From: Thermobifida fusca NBRC 14071 = JCM 3263
GTDB taxonomy: Bacteria > Actinomycetota > Actinomycetes > Streptosporangiales > Streptosporangiaceae
Length of the DNA stretch: 60,478 bases
Reading direction: 5' to 3'
Assembly (NCBI RefSeq): GCF_001592045.1
Contig: NZ_BCWB01000010.1
Span: forward strand, 1 to 60,478
Numbering within the stretch: position 1 is the first letter of the stretch; every line of letters begins with the position of its first letter. This document shows positions 16,741 to 29,182 of the stretch, one piece after another. A model generated the notes under the pieces. That model had not been told where the DNA came from. It ran no database searches and worked only from the letters and a program-made list of their open reading frames with translations. The position numbers were made by a program, and so were the translations under genes.

Positions 16741-17868
16741 CTACATCCCTGCGGCAGTGTAGAGCTCGCTGACTTCCTGCGAGGTCAGGGCCCTGATGGT
16801 GCCGCTCTTCAGGTTGTTGAGCCCGACCGGTCCGATCTGGGTGCGGGCCAGGTCAGACACGGGGTGACCCACCGCTTTCATGAGGCGGCGCACAATGTGC
16901 TTCCGCCCCTCATGCAGTCTGATCTCGACCAGGGCTTTCGGCTCGATGTTGTCGATCACCCGGAACGAGTCCACTTTGACGAATCCGTCGTCCAGTTCGA
17001 CCCCTTTGCGGATCTGGCGGATGACGTCGCGGGGGACGGGTCCGGGCACTTTCGCAAGATAGGTCTTGGTCACTTTATAGCGGGGGTGGGTGAGCCGGTT
17101 GGCGAGCTCCCCATCGTTGGTGAGCAGGATCAGGCCCTCGGTGTCCGTGTCGAGGCGGCCGACGTGGAACAGCCGTTCTTCGATGGGGCCGATCTGGGCG
17201 GCGTAGTCGCCGATCGTGGGCCGCCCCTCGGGGTCGAACATGGTGCTGACCACCCCGCGCGGCTTGTTCAACGCGTAGTAGCGCAGGTTCTGGGAGGTGA
17301 CTACCCGCATACCGTCCACGCGGATCTCGGACTTCTCCGGGTCGACGCGGGCACCGAAACGCCGCACGATCTGCCCGTCGACGCTGACCCGGCCTGCAGC
17401 GATCAGCTCCTCGCAGGCGCGGCGGCTCGCCACCCCCGCCTGGGCGAGGGCTTTCTGCAGCCGGATGCCGCCGGGAACATCCACGTAGGTGTCGCGCTCC
17501 TCGTCCGGGTCGACGGGATCGTCGTCCCACGGATCGTATTCGTCGCGGAGGATCCGCAGCCGGGCGCGGGCTTGCGGCGACAGTCCCCGTTCTGCGCCGC
17601 GTCCCCCGCGGCCGGAGCGCCGGGCGCGGGGGTCGTGAGCGTGCCGCTGCCTCCGTTCGGCTTGGGCACGCTGCGTGCGCTCCCCACGCTGTCCGTCCCG
17701 CTGCTTCCGGCCGGGGGCAGTCCTCCGGTCGTCCCCGGTGTCCTGGTCGAAATGTGCGCCGCGGCGGTCCCGGTGCTCGCGGCGTCCCGTCTGTTCGAAA
17801 TGGCCGCGCCCACCGCGCGGTCGGCCGCCGCCACGGCGGCGGATGCTGTCATCGTGTGGCTTGTTCAC
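16741..17868 (-). CDS. rluB: 23S rRNA pseudouridine synthase RluB type
   Basis: A 375-residue protein. The first ~105 residues are a low-complexity Arg/Gly/His/Asp-rich tail typical of actinobacterial homologues. An S4 RNA-binding domain follows (RLQKALAQAGVASRRACEELI), then the RsuA/RluB-type catalytic core with GRLDTDTEGLILLTNDGEL, where the first Asp is the nucleophile, and KTYLAKVPG. It isomerises a uridine in the peptidyl-transferase region of 23S rRNA. It overlaps scpB by 20 bases, a conserved scpA-scpB-rluB arrangement. The start lies inside the scpB end, so translational coupling is likely. Confidence 0.93.
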   Translation of the reverse strand: MNKPHDDSIRRRGGGRPRGGRGHFEQTGRREHRDRRGAHFDQDTGDDRRTAPGRKQRDGQRGERTQRAQAERRQRHAHDPRARRSGRGGRGAERGLSPQARARLRILRDEYDPWDDDPVDPDEERDTYVDVPGGIRLQKALAQAGVASRRACEELIAAGRVSVDGQIVRRFGARVDPEKSEIRVDGMRVVTSQNLRYYALNKPRGVVSTMFDPEGRPTIGDYAAQIGPIEERLFHVGRLDTDTEGLILLTNDGELANRLTHPRYKVTKTYLAKVPGPVPRDVIRQIRKGVELDDGFVKVDSFRVIDNIEPKALVEIRLHEGRKHIVRRLMKAVGHPVSDLARTQIGPVGLNNLKSGTIRALTSQEVSELYTAAGM

Positions 17869-18430
17869 CGGTGTCGTCGAGACCTTCGATGTCGTCGGGT
17901 AGGAAAGGGGCGAGGTCGGGAAGTTCGTCGAGACTGCGCAATCCTAGCCGTTCCAGGAAATAGCTGGTGGTGCGATAGAGAATCGCGCCTGACTCCGGGT
18001 CCTGGCCGGCTTCTTCGATCAGCCCTCGTAGTACGAGGGTACGCATAACCCCGTCACAGTTCACACCGCGGATCGCAGAGACCTTGCCGCGGGAGACGGG
18101 CTGGCGGTAGGCCACCACGGCGAGCGTCTCCAAGGCTGCCTGGGTGAGCCGCACTTCGTGGCCGTCGCGGAGGAAGTGCTCCACGGCTTCAGCACATTCG
18201 GGACGGGTGTAAAAGCGCCACCCTTCGGCTACTTCCCGCAGGTCGAAGCCGCGGCCCTGCTCGGTGTACTCGCGTGCTGTCTCCCGCAGCACGCGGGTGA
18301 CGGTCTCCACGTCGGTGCCGAAGGCGCGGGCCAGTTCGTAGGCGGAGACTGGCTGGTCGACCACCATGAGCACGGCTTCCAAGTTGCGGCGGAGCACGGT
18401 CAGGTCGACCTCGGATGTGGTGCGGCTCAC
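17849..18430 (-). CDS. scpB: Segregation and condensation protein ScpB
   Basis: A 193-residue protein of two winged-helix domains: LRRNLEAVLMVVDQPVSAYELARAF at the N-terminus and RLTQAALETLAVVAYRQPVSRGKVSAIRGVN with GLIEEAG in the second. ScpB dimers bind ScpA in the SMC condensin that compacts the chromosome. The start overlaps the scpA stop in an ATGA arrangement (18427-18430) and its end overlaps rluB. The C-terminus (PDDIEGLDDTGEQATR) is a short acidic tail. Confidence 0.95.
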   Translation of the reverse strand: MSRTTSEVDLTVLRRNLEAVLMVVDQPVSAYELARAFGTDVETVTRVLRETAREYTEQGRGFDLREVAEGWRFYTRPECAEAVEHFLRDGHEVRLTQAALETLAVVAYRQPVSRGKVSAIRGVNCDGVMRTLVLRGLIEEAGQDPESGAILYRTTSYFLERLGLRSLDELPDLAPFLPDDIEGLDDTGEQATR

Positions 18431-19251
18431 GGGGCCCTCCCCTCGTCGTGGTCTTTGGTCTGTCCGTAGTCGTCGGCCACTGACACGTCGCCTTCGCTGC
18501 TGCCGGTCCAGGTGATCCGCAGCTCCCCCAGCGGTTCCGGCTGGTCGAAGCTGACGTGAGCGTTCCGGTACAGCTCGAGCAGGGCGAGGAACCGCGCCAC
18601 GATCTCAAACGTATCGGTGCAGGCGCGGGTGAGCTCGGTGAAGGTGAGCGTGCCGTGCTCCCGCAGTTCCGCCACGACCAGCACCGCCTGTTCTGCCACG
18701 GAAGTTTTGGGCTGGTGGATGTGGGTGACCGGGACGCTCGGCGGTTCACGCGGGGTGAAGACGCGGGCGGCTAGGGCAGCGAACTCCTGGGGGCCGAGGG
18801 TGAGGAGGACGTCAGGACGCAGGTCGGCGAAGCGGGGTTCGAGGGGGACGGCGCGCGCCCAGCGGCGGCTCTGCGCGGCGAGCCGTTCCGCGAACACGGC
18901 AGCGACCTGCTTGTAGGCCCGGTACTGCAGGAGGCGGGCGAACAGCAGGTCGCGGGCTTCCAGCAGGGCCAGGTCGGCTTCGTCCTCCACTTCCCCGCGG
19001 GGAAGCAGCCGGGCCGCCTTCAGGTCGAGGAGGGTCGCGGCCACCAGCAGGAAGTTGCTGACCATGTCAAGGTCCCACGAGTCTTCGTAGGCCTTGATGT
19101 GCGCGATGAACTCGTCGGTGACCTTCGACAGCGCTACCTCGGTGATGTCCAGCTTGTGCTTGGAGATGAGGGTGAGGAGCAGGTCGAAGGGGCCTTCGAA
19201 GTTGTCGAGGTGGACGAGGAACCCCCGCTCGGGGGACTCTTGGTCGGTCAT
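18427..19251 (-). CDS. scpA: Segregation and condensation protein ScpA
   Basis: A 274-residue kleisin. The N-terminal VHLDNFEGPFDLLLTLISKHKLDITEV is diagnostic, followed by the helical segment DLDMVSNFLLVAATLLDLKAARLLP, and a C-terminal winged helix (TFTELTRACTDTFEIVARFLALLELYRN) that binds the SMC head. It bridges the SMC dimer with ScpB. It is translationally coupled to scpB and lies about 60 bases downstream of the small ribbon-helix-helix-like gene. Confidence 0.95.
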   Translation of the reverse strand: MTDQESPERGFLVHLDNFEGPFDLLLTLISKHKLDITEVALSKVTDEFIAHIKAYEDSWDLDMVSNFLLVAATLLDLKAARLLPRGEVEDEADLALLEARDLLFARLLQYRAYKQVAAVFAERLAAQSRRWARAVPLEPRFADLRPDVLLTLGPQEFAALAARVFTPREPPSVPVTHIHQPKTSVAEQAVLVVAELREHGTLTFTELTRACTDTFEIVARFLALLELYRNAHVSFDQPEPLGELRITWTGSSEGDVSVADDYGQTKDHDEGRAP

Positions 19252-19309
19252 CGGTGGTCCGGGGCGTGCCCCGGCGGGATCGGTCGATGGGTCATAGTCA
19301 CCGGCTGGT

Positions 19310-19693
19310 TCAGGGGTCGCTGAGTCGCTGCACTAGCATGCTCGACTCTCCGTACTCCTCAAAATCCGCGAGCAGGACCGCGATCGCTTCCCGCACGATC
19401 CGGCCGCGGTCAACGGTGAGTCCGTAGTCGGCGCGCAGCACGAGCCGGGTCTGCTCCAAGGCGAGGAGTTCGTCCTCGGAGACGTAGACGGTGATCTTCT
19501 CTTCGTGGCGTTGCCGTCCGCTCGGCGGTATCGCGATGCGCGGTCGTGTGTGCCGGGCCCGCCCGCGCTGGGGCGTGCCCGGGGCTGCTGCCTCTGCGGG
19601 GGTCGTAGGCGTTTCGGAGCGGGACGCGGCGGGGCGGACGAGCGTGTCCTCCGCACCGGACCGCGTCACGCGTCGGGAACGCCGTGGGACCAC
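19310..19693 (-). CDS. Small protein with ribbon-helix-helix-like C-terminus
   Basis: A 127-residue protein. The first ~60 residues are basic, Pro/Thr/Ala-rich and probably disordered. From about residue 66 the sequence KITVYVSEDELLALEQTRLVLRADYG followed by RGRIVREAIAVLLADFEEYG has the beta strand plus two helices of ribbon-helix-helix (CopG/ParG-like) proteins. Its start lies 28 bases inside the end of parA, so the two are probably translated together. An RHH partner beside a ParA ATPase recalls ParF/ParG pairs, but a DNA-binding or ATPase-stimulating role here is inferred. Family assignment is tentative. Confidence 0.65.
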   Translation of the reverse strand: MVPRRSRRVTRSGAEDTLVRPAASRSETPTTPAEAAAPGTPQRGRARHTRPRIAIPPSGRQRHEEKITVYVSEDELLALEQTRLVLRADYGLTVDRGRIVREAIAVLLADFEEYGESSMLVQRLSDP

Positions 19694-20625
19694 CGGGCAA
19701 GCACCTCCTTGGCCAGTTCCCGGTAGGCACGGGCGCCCGCCGACGAGGGGTCGAACTGGGTGATCGGTTCACCGGCGACCGTGGCGTCGGGGAATCTGAC
19801 GGTCCGGTGGATGACGGTGTGGAACACTTTGGGGCCGAAGCCTTCGATGATGGTGGCGAGCACTTCGCGGGCGTGCAGGGTCCTCGGGTCGTACATGGTG
19901 CCGAGGAACCCGTCGATCTCCAGGCGGTCGTTGAGCCGCTCCTTGACTTTCTGGATGGTGTCCATGAGGAGGGCGACGCCGCGGAGCGCGAAGAACTCGC
20001 ATTCCAGGGGGACGATGACGCCGTGGGCGGCGGTGAGGGCGTTGACGGTGAGCAGGCCCAGCGACGGCTGGCAGTCGATGAGGACCACGTCGTAGTCGTC
20101 GACCACGGGTGCGAGGGCGCGGCTGAGCATCTGCTCGCGGGCGACCTCACCGACGAGTTGGACTTCCGCGGCAGACAGGTCGATGTTGCTGGGGATCAGG
20201 TCCAGCCCGTCGATCTCCGTGGTGAGCAGCACTTTGTCGACGGTGACGTCGCGCTGCATGAGCAGGTTGTAGATGGTGAGGTCCAGTTCACGCGGGTCGC
20301 GGCGGCCTAACCCCACGGAGAGTGCGCCTTGGGGATCGAAGTCTACGAGCAGGACACGGCGTCCGTACTCGGCGAGTGCTGCCCCCAGGTTGATGGTGGT
20401 GGTGGTCTTGCCGACCCCACCTTTTTGGTTGCACAACGCCACGATGCGGGCGGGGCCGTGGTGGTCGAGGGGTTCCGGTTCCGGAAATTCCGGTTTCGGC
20501 CGGTTCACCCCGCCTAGTGCCGCCCCCGCGCTGGGCGCCTGCGCCCAGGGGCTGTTCGCCGGCTCGGCCGCCGCAGCATCCGCTGATGCTGGCGTGCCCA
20601 CGTTGTCGTATCCGGACCAGCTCAC
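19666..20625 (-). CDS. ParA/Soj-like ATPase (no adjacent parB)
   Basis: A 319-residue deviant Walker A ATPase. CNQKGGVGKTTTTINLG contains the signature Lys of ParA/MinD proteins, LLVDFDPQGALSVGLG is motif A-prime, and VLIDCQPSLGLLTVNAL is Walker B. About 50 residues precede the core. The GTG start is preceded by AGGGAGG. Genuine chromosome parA usually sits with parB near the origin; here the neighbours are xerD and scpAB. It is therefore an orphan ParA-like protein, perhaps positioning or loading the condensin or the adjacent RHH-like protein. Confidence 0.9.
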   Translation of the reverse strand: MSWSGYDNVGTPASADAAAAEPANSPWAQAPSAGAALGGVNRPKPEFPEPEPLDHHGPARIVALCNQKGGVGKTTTTINLGAALAEYGRRVLLVDFDPQGALSVGLGRRDPRELDLTIYNLLMQRDVTVDKVLLTTEIDGLDLIPSNIDLSAAEVQLVGEVAREQMLSRALAPVVDDYDVVLIDCQPSLGLLTVNALTAAHGVIVPLECEFFALRGVALLMDTIQKVKERLNDRLEIDGFLGTMYDPRTLHAREVLATIIEGFGPKVFHTVIHRTVRFPDATVAGEPITQFDPSSAGARAYRELAKEVLARWSHGVPDA

Positions 20626-20759
20626 AACCCAGGACCTCCCTACGGACCGGTCGTCATCACACCGAATTCTGCCGAACCGGTTGACAGGCCGTTGGAAAAA
20701 CTCGATTTGTCGACACTATTGCGTTCGTGCGGCGACTCTAGAGTGTCGGATGCGGTGAA

Positions 20760-21725
20760 TCAACGCGACACTCGCGCCCGGGGATGTGCTGCAGCGTACA
20801 CCTCCCGCAGCCGGTCCACGGTGACGAGGGTGTAGACCTGCGTCGTGGTGACGGAGGCGTGCCCTAAAAGCTCTTGGACGACGCGCACGTCCGCGCCCCC
20901 GTCGATGAGGTGGGTGGCGAACGAGTGGCGCAAGGTGTGCGGGGACACATCGCGGAGGCCGGCCCGTTCAGCGGCGGCGTGCAGTACCGCCCACGCACCC
21001 TGCCGGGTCAGCCTGCCTCCGCGGGCGTTGAGGAACAGGGCGCTGCTGCCGCGTCCGGCAGCGGCGAGCCCGGGACGGGCCCGCACCAGGTAGGCGTCTA
21101 CAGCGGTGCGCGCATACCGGCCGACCGGCACGATGCGCTCTTTACCGCCTTTGCCGCGGAACCGCACCGCCGCGACTTCGGTGTCGGCGTGCGGGTCGGG
21201 GCGCAGCCGGGTGACGTCGTCCACGTCCAGGCCGACGACTTCGGAGATCCGCGCCCCCGTGCCGTACAGCAGTTCTATGAGGGCGCGGTCCCGCAGTGCG
21301 CGCGGACCGCCTCCGATGTCGGCTGCGGCGAGCAGCGCCTCCACTTGGGCCACGGTGATGGCTTTGGGGAGTCTGCGCTGGAGGGCGGGGGGCCGTACCT
21401 CGTGGGCGGGGTCGTGGGCGGTGAGTCCTTCGCGGAGCGCGAACCGGTGCAGGCCGCGGACTGCGATCACGGCTCGTCCCGCGGAGTTGGCGCCCAAAGG
21501 CCGGTGGTGGGCGTCGCCTTCCCGCAGGGTGCGCAGGAAGGAGGCGACGTCGTCGGCGCGGACGTCGCGCAGGTCGGTGATGCCGCGGGCGGTGAGGAAG
21601 TCCAGGTAGCGGTTGAGGTCCCGGCGGTAGGACTGGAGGGTGTTGGCGGCGAGCCCGCGTTCCACAGTCAAGTGGTCGAGGTATCCGCGTACCGCTGTGT
21701 GAAGACGAGACGCCTGCTCGGGCAT
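20760..21725 (-). CDS. xerD: Tyrosine recombinase XerD
   Basis: A 321-residue site-specific recombinase. The N-terminal SAM-like domain includes [30 protein letters not shown]. Catalytic residues are visible: Arg in [13 protein letters not shown], Lys in [15 protein letters not shown], His-x-x-Arg in [13 protein letters not shown], His in [11 protein letters not shown], and Tyr in TQVYTLV. With XerC it resolves chromosome dimers at dif. The window holds no obvious dif site. It lies 66 bases after the Nudix gene and its gap to parA (134 bases) has a palindrome ACTCTAGAGT at 20735-20744. Confidence 0.94.
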   Translation of the reverse strand: MPEQASRLHTAVRGYLDHLTVERGLAANTLQSYRRDLNRYLDFLTARGITDLRDVRADDVASFLRTLREGDAHHRPLGANSAGRAVIAVRGLHRFALREGLTAHDPAHEVRPPALQRRLPKAITVAQVEALLAAADIGGGPRALRDRALIELLYGTGARISEVVGLDVDDVTRLRPDPHADTEVAAVRFRGKGGKERIVPVGRYARTAVDAYLVRARPGLAAAGRGSSALFLNARGGRLTRQGAWAVLHAAAERAGLRDVSPHTLRHSFATHLIDGGADVRVVQELLGHASVTTTQVYTLVTVDRLREVYAAAHPRARVSR

Positions 21726-21791
21726 TCCGCTTGGCTCCTCCCCGGGTCGGTGCAGTGGCGGCGGCCCGGGGCCGGACCGCCGCCACCATGA

Positions 21792-24270
<2,479 letters not shown>

Positions 24271-25266
24271 TCAACGCAAGGCGAGTGCCGGCCGGACCTC
24301 CCACGTGGTCCACAGCGGCCGGTAGCCCATCCGGTGCCAGAACGGGCCTGACAGGGGGTTGGTGACCGAGTAGTTGAGCAGGGTGACCGCGATGCCGTGG
24401 GTGTCCAGGGCATGGTGGGCGTGGCTGATCAGCGTGGTGCCGATGCCCTGCCCCCGTTCCTCTTCGACCACAGTTCCGTAGCCGATGTAGGCGGCGGGTG
24501 CCGCGTTGACGAGGGGGGCGACCCACCGTGCCCGGTGCGGTGGGGAAACCCACACGAGTCCCACGGGACGGCCACGCCGTTCCGCCAGCCAGATCCACGA
24601 CGGGTTGCGGCTCAATGCCCGGGCCGCCACCTTGCGGGTCTGCTCGGCGGTCTCCGGCTGGATGAAGACACTGCCGAAGTGTTCTTCGTAACGGTGCTCC
24701 TCCATGACCAGGCTGACCACGGCGGTCAAATCCTGGAGGTCGGCGAGCCGGATCGTGACGTCCCGCGGCGGCAGTGCGGGAGGCACGCCGCGGCGGCGTT
24801 CCCGGACCGCCATGACAGTGACCGGCTGCATGCCGTGGCGCTGCAGCGGACGGATCCCGCACACGTCACGGGCAGGCCAGGTCAGCAGGGCCGCGGACTC
24901 TGACCCTGTCCCGGTGGGCAGTCTTTCCAACTGGTCGCGCCAACTGGTCAGCAGTGAGTCGAGCGCCCCCTCCGGGTCGGAGCCGCCCACGAGTGGGGTG
25001 ATCCAGTGCTGGTCGGGGACTCCCCAGGTCCGTCCTGCCTCTCCGGGCTGGTACCAGGAGTAGCGCATAGCGCCGATCGCCATGGGGCGGCCCAGCTCGT
25101 CGCTGACGGTCAGCAGCGGGTTGGTGTTGAGCTTCGGATGCGACGGCTCAGGCAGCAGCGGGTCAACCGCTGCCCAGCGCTTGGCCACCGATGCCACGAG
25201 TCTGTCAAATTCGGCTGTCCCGTTCGGCGGATTGTCATGCCGCACCCGCGCGACATAACCGCTCAT
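24271..25266 (-). CDS. GNAT-family N-acetyltransferase (putative)
   Basis: A 331-residue protein. The C-terminal half (from about 170) has a GNAT fold: VTIRLADLQDLTAVVSLVMEEH, then WLAERRGRPVGLVWVSPP, the acetyl-CoA pyrophosphate-binding VEEERGQGIGTTLISHA, and LLNYSVTNPLSGPFWHRMGYRPL at the end. The first half looks like a degenerate second GNAT or substrate domain. Substrate is unknown. It is transcribed alone; upstream (25267-25553) is an AT-rich gap with a strong dyad at 25441-25456. Confidence 0.8.
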   Translation of the reverse strand: MSGYVARVRHDNPPNGTAEFDRLVASVAKRWAAVDPLLPEPSHPKLNTNPLLTVSDELGRPMAIGAMRYSWYQPGEAGRTWGVPDQHWITPLVGGSDPEGALDSLLTSWRDQLERLPTGTGSESAALLTWPARDVCGIRPLQRHGMQPVTVMAVRERRRGVPPALPPRDVTIRLADLQDLTAVVSLVMEEHRYEEHFGSVFIQPETAEQTRKVAARALSRNPSWIWLAERRGRPVGLVWVSPPHRARWVAPLVNAAPAAYIGYGTVVEEERGQGIGTTLISHAHHALDTHGIAVTLLNYSVTNPLSGPFWHRMGYRPLWTTWEVRPALALR

Positions 25267-25440
25267 TCATCCCTCCCTGGCGGTGGCACGCTCACGCGTA
25301 CGCACCGGGGGTTCCTAGCGCCCCGCCGCTAGAACCCTTGTCGATTACCTAAAGTCGCATATCGACTACCGAAGCGTACGTTATCGCCTCAGACCGGAGA
25401 ATGCAGGCAAAACCTCAGAAGTTTGTGTCTTCGTTCTGAA

Positions 25441-25456
25441 ATTGTCGTCCGACAAT
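25441..25456 (-). promoter_or_regulatory. Perfect dyad ATTGTCG-TC-CGACAAT
   Basis: Seven-base arms separated by two bases, in the AT-rich stretch about 175 bases upstream of the acetyltransferase gene. The shape is that of an operator for a dimeric repressor; it does not match the actinobacterial LexA or HrcA consensus. A looser pair GTCGAT/ATCGAC lies nearby (about 25340-25365). Confidence 0.4.
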
Positions 25457-25553
25457 CTTCCACGGTCTACCTATAAGCCAACAAACCCCTCAACCGTAAC
25501 CAAAACCAAAGATTTCTCAGGAAACCCGTCGAAGACCGGCAGAGCGGGCGTGG

Positions 25554-26045
25554 TCACGGCGCGGAGCTCCCTCCCGGCTCAACGCTGTTTCCGCTCCCCA
25601 AATCGGTGACCACAGGATCCCCCGAGGCGTACCGGACGGTGTTGTTCGAACCCAGCACGCTCACCTCGGTGGCTGACTCCACACTCACCTGGTTGTCGCT
25701 TCCGGTGATGGTGAGCAAGGCGCAGGAGCCGGTAAGGGCGACGGTGGCGCTGTTGGCGACCACGTTCACACTCCGCCCACCGCACTCCTGGTCAACCGTG
25801 CCCCCGTCAGTGGCGATGGTGATGAGCTCGTCGGTGACGAGCGCGCCGCCGTCCGACGATCCCGGGCTTCCCCCACCGGAAATCTCAATCTCGGTGGTGC
25901 CGTCCCCCACCGAGATGTCGCCGTCCTCGTCGATCGAGATCCCCGCTCCGCTGTCGTCCCGCAGGCTGAGCCCGCCCGAACATCCCGCTACCGCAGCCAC
26001 CGCAAGTGCAACTGCGCTGGTGAGAGCCGCCACCCGGCACCGCAT
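25554..26045 (-). CDS. Lipoprotein with DUF3060-like beta repeats
   Basis: A 163-residue exported protein. The start ATG at 26045 follows GGGGAAACGG and gives a short basic N-terminus, a hydrophobic segment and the lipobox VAGC, so Cys about 23 should be lipidated and the protein anchored outside the membrane. After an acidic Asp/Gly/Ser linker come repeats of the form ALLTITGSDNQVSVESA and VSVLGSNNTVRYASG, typical of DUF3060 beta-helix-like proteins. No function is established. The longer open frame is the shadow of uvrB. Confidence 0.8.
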   Translation of the reverse strand: MRCRVAALTSAVALAVAAVAGCSGGLSLRDDSGAGISIDEDGDISVGDGTTEIEISGGGSPGSSDGGALVTDELITIATDGGTVDQECGGRSVNVVANSATVALTGSCALLTITGSDNQVSVESATEVSVLGSNNTVRYASGDPVVTDLGSGNSVEPGGSSAP

Positions 26046-26136
26046 CCGTTTCCCCGTCTCCCTCGCCTTGTCCCTCCAACAGCCATTTACGTGATGAGAT
26101 CCCGTGCGAGGCAGAAAAGTTCGCTGCGGCGGGCAG

Positions 26137-28242
26137 TCAGCCGATTCCGGCCTCCTCCATTCCGCGGAGTTCGCGTTTGAGCTCCTTGATCTCGTCCCTG
26201 AGCCGGGCAGCCAGCTCGAACTGCAGATCGGCTGCTGCCTGGTGCATCTGCTCGGTGAGCTGTTCGACGAGGGCGGCGAGCTCCTCCCGAGGAAGGTTCT
26301 TCGCCTGCTCTGCGACCCGGTCGGGGCCGGACAGCGCACCGGACCGGGGCGTGGGGGTGCCCCGCTTCTCCCCGCGGCTGCGCGCGAGCAGTTCGGCCGT
26401 GTCGGCGTCCTCGCGGGCCAGAGAGTCGAGGATGTCGGCGATCTTCTTCCGCAGCGGCTTGGGGTCGATGCCGTGTTCCGCGTTGTAGGCGAGCTGTTTG
26501 GCCCGCCGCCGGTTGGTCTCCTCGATCGCCGCGGCCATGGCGTCAGTGACCGTGTCGGCGTACATGTGCACCTGCCCCGACACGTGCCGGGCGGCCCGGC
26601 CGATCGTCTGGATCAGTGACCGCTCCGAGCGGAGGAATCCTTCCTTGTCCGCGTCGAGGATCGCCACAAGCGACACCTCGGGCAGGTCGAGCCCTTCCCG
26701 CAGCAGGTTGATGCCGACAAGCACGTCGAAAACACCGACCCGCAGCTCGCGCAGCAGCTCCACCCGGCGCAGCGTGTCGATCTCGCTGTGCAGGTAGCGC
26801 ACCCGGATGCCGAGGTCGGTGAGATAGTCGGTGAGGTCCTCGGCCATCTTCTTGGTCAGGGTGGTGACCAGCACCCGCTCGTCGCGTTCGGCGCGGATCC
26901 GGATCTCGTGGACGAGGTCGTCGATCTGCCCCTCGGTGGGTTTGACGATCACCTCCGGGTCCACCAAGCCGGTCGGCCTGATCACCTGCTCGACCACGTC
27001 GCCGCCGACGCGTTCCAGCTCGTACGGGCCCGGGGTGGCCGACAGGTAGAGGGTCTGACCGGTGCGTTCCCGGAACTCGTCCCAGGTCAGCGGCCGGTTG
27101 TCCATCGCCGAGGGGAGCCGGAAGCCGTGTTCCACCAGGGTGCGTTTCCGTGCCGCGTCCCCCTCGTACATGCCGCCGATCTGCGGCACGGTGACGTGCG
27201 ACTCGTCGATGACCACCAGGAAGTCTTCGGGGAAGTAGTCGAGCAGGGTGTTGGGCGGGCTTCCGGGGGCACGCCCGTCGAAGTGGCGGGAGTAGTTCTC
27301 CACCCCCGCGCAGGTGCCCATCTGCTCCAGCATCTCCACGTCGTAGGTGGTGCGCATGCGCAGCCGCTGCGCTTCGAGGAGCTTGCCGGCCGCTTCCAGT
27401 TCCGCGAGCCGCTCTTCCAGTTCCGCTTGGATGCCGGCGATGGCCTTCCGCATCCGCTCCGGCCCAGCCACGTAGTGGGAGGCGGGGAAGATGTAGACGC
27501 GGTCGCTCTCCCCCAGCACTTCGCCGGTGATCGGGTGCAGGGTCATGAGCCGTTCGATCTCGTCGCCGAACATTTCGATCCGGACCGCGAGCTCGTCGTA
27601 GACCGGGATGATCTCCACGGTGTCGCCCCGCACCCGGAACGTGCCGCGGGTGAACGCGACATCGTTGCGGGTGTACTGCATCTCCACGAGCCGGCGCAGC
27701 AGCTCGTCGCGGTCGATCTCCATGCCGACTTCGACTGTCGCCATGCGGTCGACGTACTCCTGCGGGGTGCCCAGGCCGTAGATGCACGACACGGACGCCA
27801 CGACAACGGTGTCGCGGCGGGTGAGCAGCGCCGTGGTGGCCGAGTGCCGGAGCCGCTCCACTTCCTCGTTGATGGAGGAGTCCTTCTCGATGTAAGTGTC
27901 GGTCTGCGGGACGTAGGCCTCGGGCTGGTAGTAGTCGTAGTAGGAGACGAAGTATTCGACCGCGTTGTGGGGCATCATCTCGCGCAGCTCGTTGGCGAAC
28001 TGCGCGGCCAGCGTCTTGTTGGGCTGGATGACCAGGGTGGGGCGCTGCAGCCGCTCGATGAGCCAAGCCACGGTGGCGGTTTTTCCGGTACCGGTGGCGC
28101 CCAGCAGGACCGTGTCGGCCGCCCCGCCTTGGATCCGTCGGGCGAGCTCCTCGATCGCGGCGGGCTGGTCACCCGCCGGGACCATGTCTGTGACCACTTC
28201 GAATGGCCTGTCCGTGCGCTGGATGTCGGTGACCGGTCGCAT
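26137..28242 (-). CDS. uvrB: Excinuclease ABC subunit B (UvrB)
   Basis: A 701-residue helicase-like repair protein. The P-loop is [15 protein letters not shown], the beta-hairpin region is [26 protein letters not shown], the DExx box is VVIDESHVT, helicase motifs V and VI are [19 protein letters not shown] and [13 protein letters not shown], and a C-terminal UVR domain ([23 protein letters not shown]) contacts UvrC. It verifies damage in nucleotide excision repair. The ATG at 28242 has AGGGGGACGT upstream; the additional 59 upstream codons in this frame are not supported. No LexA box was recognised upstream. Confidence 0.97.
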   Translation of the reverse strand: MRPVTDIQRTDRPFEVVTDMVPAGDQPAAIEELARRIQGGAADTVLLGATGTGKTATVAWLIERLQRPTLVIQPNKTLAAQFANELREMMPHNAVEYFVSYYDYYQPEAYVPQTDTYIEKDSSINEEVERLRHSATTALLTRRDTVVVASVSCIYGLGTPQEYVDRMATVEVGMEIDRDELLRRLVEMQYTRNDVAFTRGTFRVRGDTVEIIPVYDELAVRIEMFGDEIERLMTLHPITGEVLGESDRVYIFPASHYVAGPERMRKAIAGIQAELEERLAELEAAGKLLEAQRLRMRTTYDVEMLEQMGTCAGVENYSRHFDGRAPGSPPNTLLDYFPEDFLVVIDESHVTVPQIGGMYEGDAARKRTLVEHGFRLPSAMDNRPLTWDEFRERTGQTLYLSATPGPYELERVGGDVVEQVIRPTGLVDPEVIVKPTEGQIDDLVHEIRIRAERDERVLVTTLTKKMAEDLTDYLTDLGIRVRYLHSEIDTLRRVELLRELRVGVFDVLVGINLLREGLDLPEVSLVAILDADKEGFLRSERSLIQTIGRAARHVSGQVHMYADTVTDAMAAAIEETNRRRAKQLAYNAEHGIDPKPLRKKIADILDSLAREDADTAELLARSRGEKRGTPTPRSGALSGPDRVAEQAKNLPREELAALVEQLTEQMHQAAADLQFELAARLRDEIKELKRELRGMEEAGIG

Positions 28243-29182
28243 ACGTCCCCCTGCGTGTTCTCCGTCTTCCCGCCTGTGTCCCACTCTAGGGTCCGCCGCT
28301 GACAGCCGGGTTCCGCCGTTCGTCCTCAGCCAGCGTTCCTGGGGTGGGCTGTGTCCGGCGGCAACGCTCCGCCTGCCGCACCCCTGCCGGCTGCGTCGGA
28401 ATACCGCTTTTCTTGCCAACGGAGGCGAGGAGCACGGTGCTGCTTATCACACTGCTCGTCGTGGGGTGGAATACGGGCGGATACGGCCGGGCAGCCCGGA
28501 AAGCGGGTGGCGATCCCTCAGGATGCTGAACCCGACGGGACGTGGACAGACCGTTATTCCTGTTACGGTTCGCTCTCATTTTGGGATGGCGGCACGGCAT
28601 AGCACTCTGCACGTGCTTTTCCGGAATACTCCCCTACCCTCCAGCTCTCGGAAAATACGTGAACGGCAGGACAAAGAGCACGAACGGGGACGTCTCAGAC
28701 GCAGCCCTACCGCTGCCTACAGCCGGGAAGCTGCCCTCTTCTCACCACTCTGACGTGGGGATATTCTCCCGAGACACGACCCTGGGCTCGTGCAGGCTCC
28801 CCTCTGCGCGGCACCTGACCGGAACCGTTGGCTTCTTTCTACTGTGAGACAATTCCGCGTATTCACACTGCCCAGGATTCTTTCCACCGTATCCTGCGCA
28901 CACGGATCCGCAATCAGGATGCGTTAACAGAATTCTCGGGACAACATTCCGAGCAGTTGATGACGACTTTATTTCCCGTTGAACAATCCAGCGGCGCAAA
29001 ACGCACTCTTCCCGGTTTTCCCGCAGAGAAACCGGTTTTTCCCCGAAAAACAGGAGACAACTCGCCTTTCCCCAACGCGGCGGTCCGTCGCGGCCCGTCC
29101 CAAGGGAAGCCGTCCCCTCCCCCCGCTGGGCACCGTCGACCGACCGGGGTTGCGCGGTGTGCCGCCACCCGGCCTCGAGTGC
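28243..29182. other. Gap of about 940 bases without a supported gene
   Basis: Between the uvrB start and the end of the regulator gene. All open frames here lack a ribosome-binding site and family resemblance. The first part is the uvrB leader; 28400-28700 includes AT-richer stretches and an imperfect inverted repeat around 28549-28568 (ACCGT-N10-ACGGT). The part from about 28850 to 29100 is AT-richer than the surrounding genes and could contain a small RNA or a decayed gene, but nothing definite is visible. Confidence 0.4.

Noticed and set aside
20700-20750. Palindromes between xerD and parA as a parS site
   Set aside because: They do not resemble TGTTTCACGTGAAACA; no parS-like sequence was seen.
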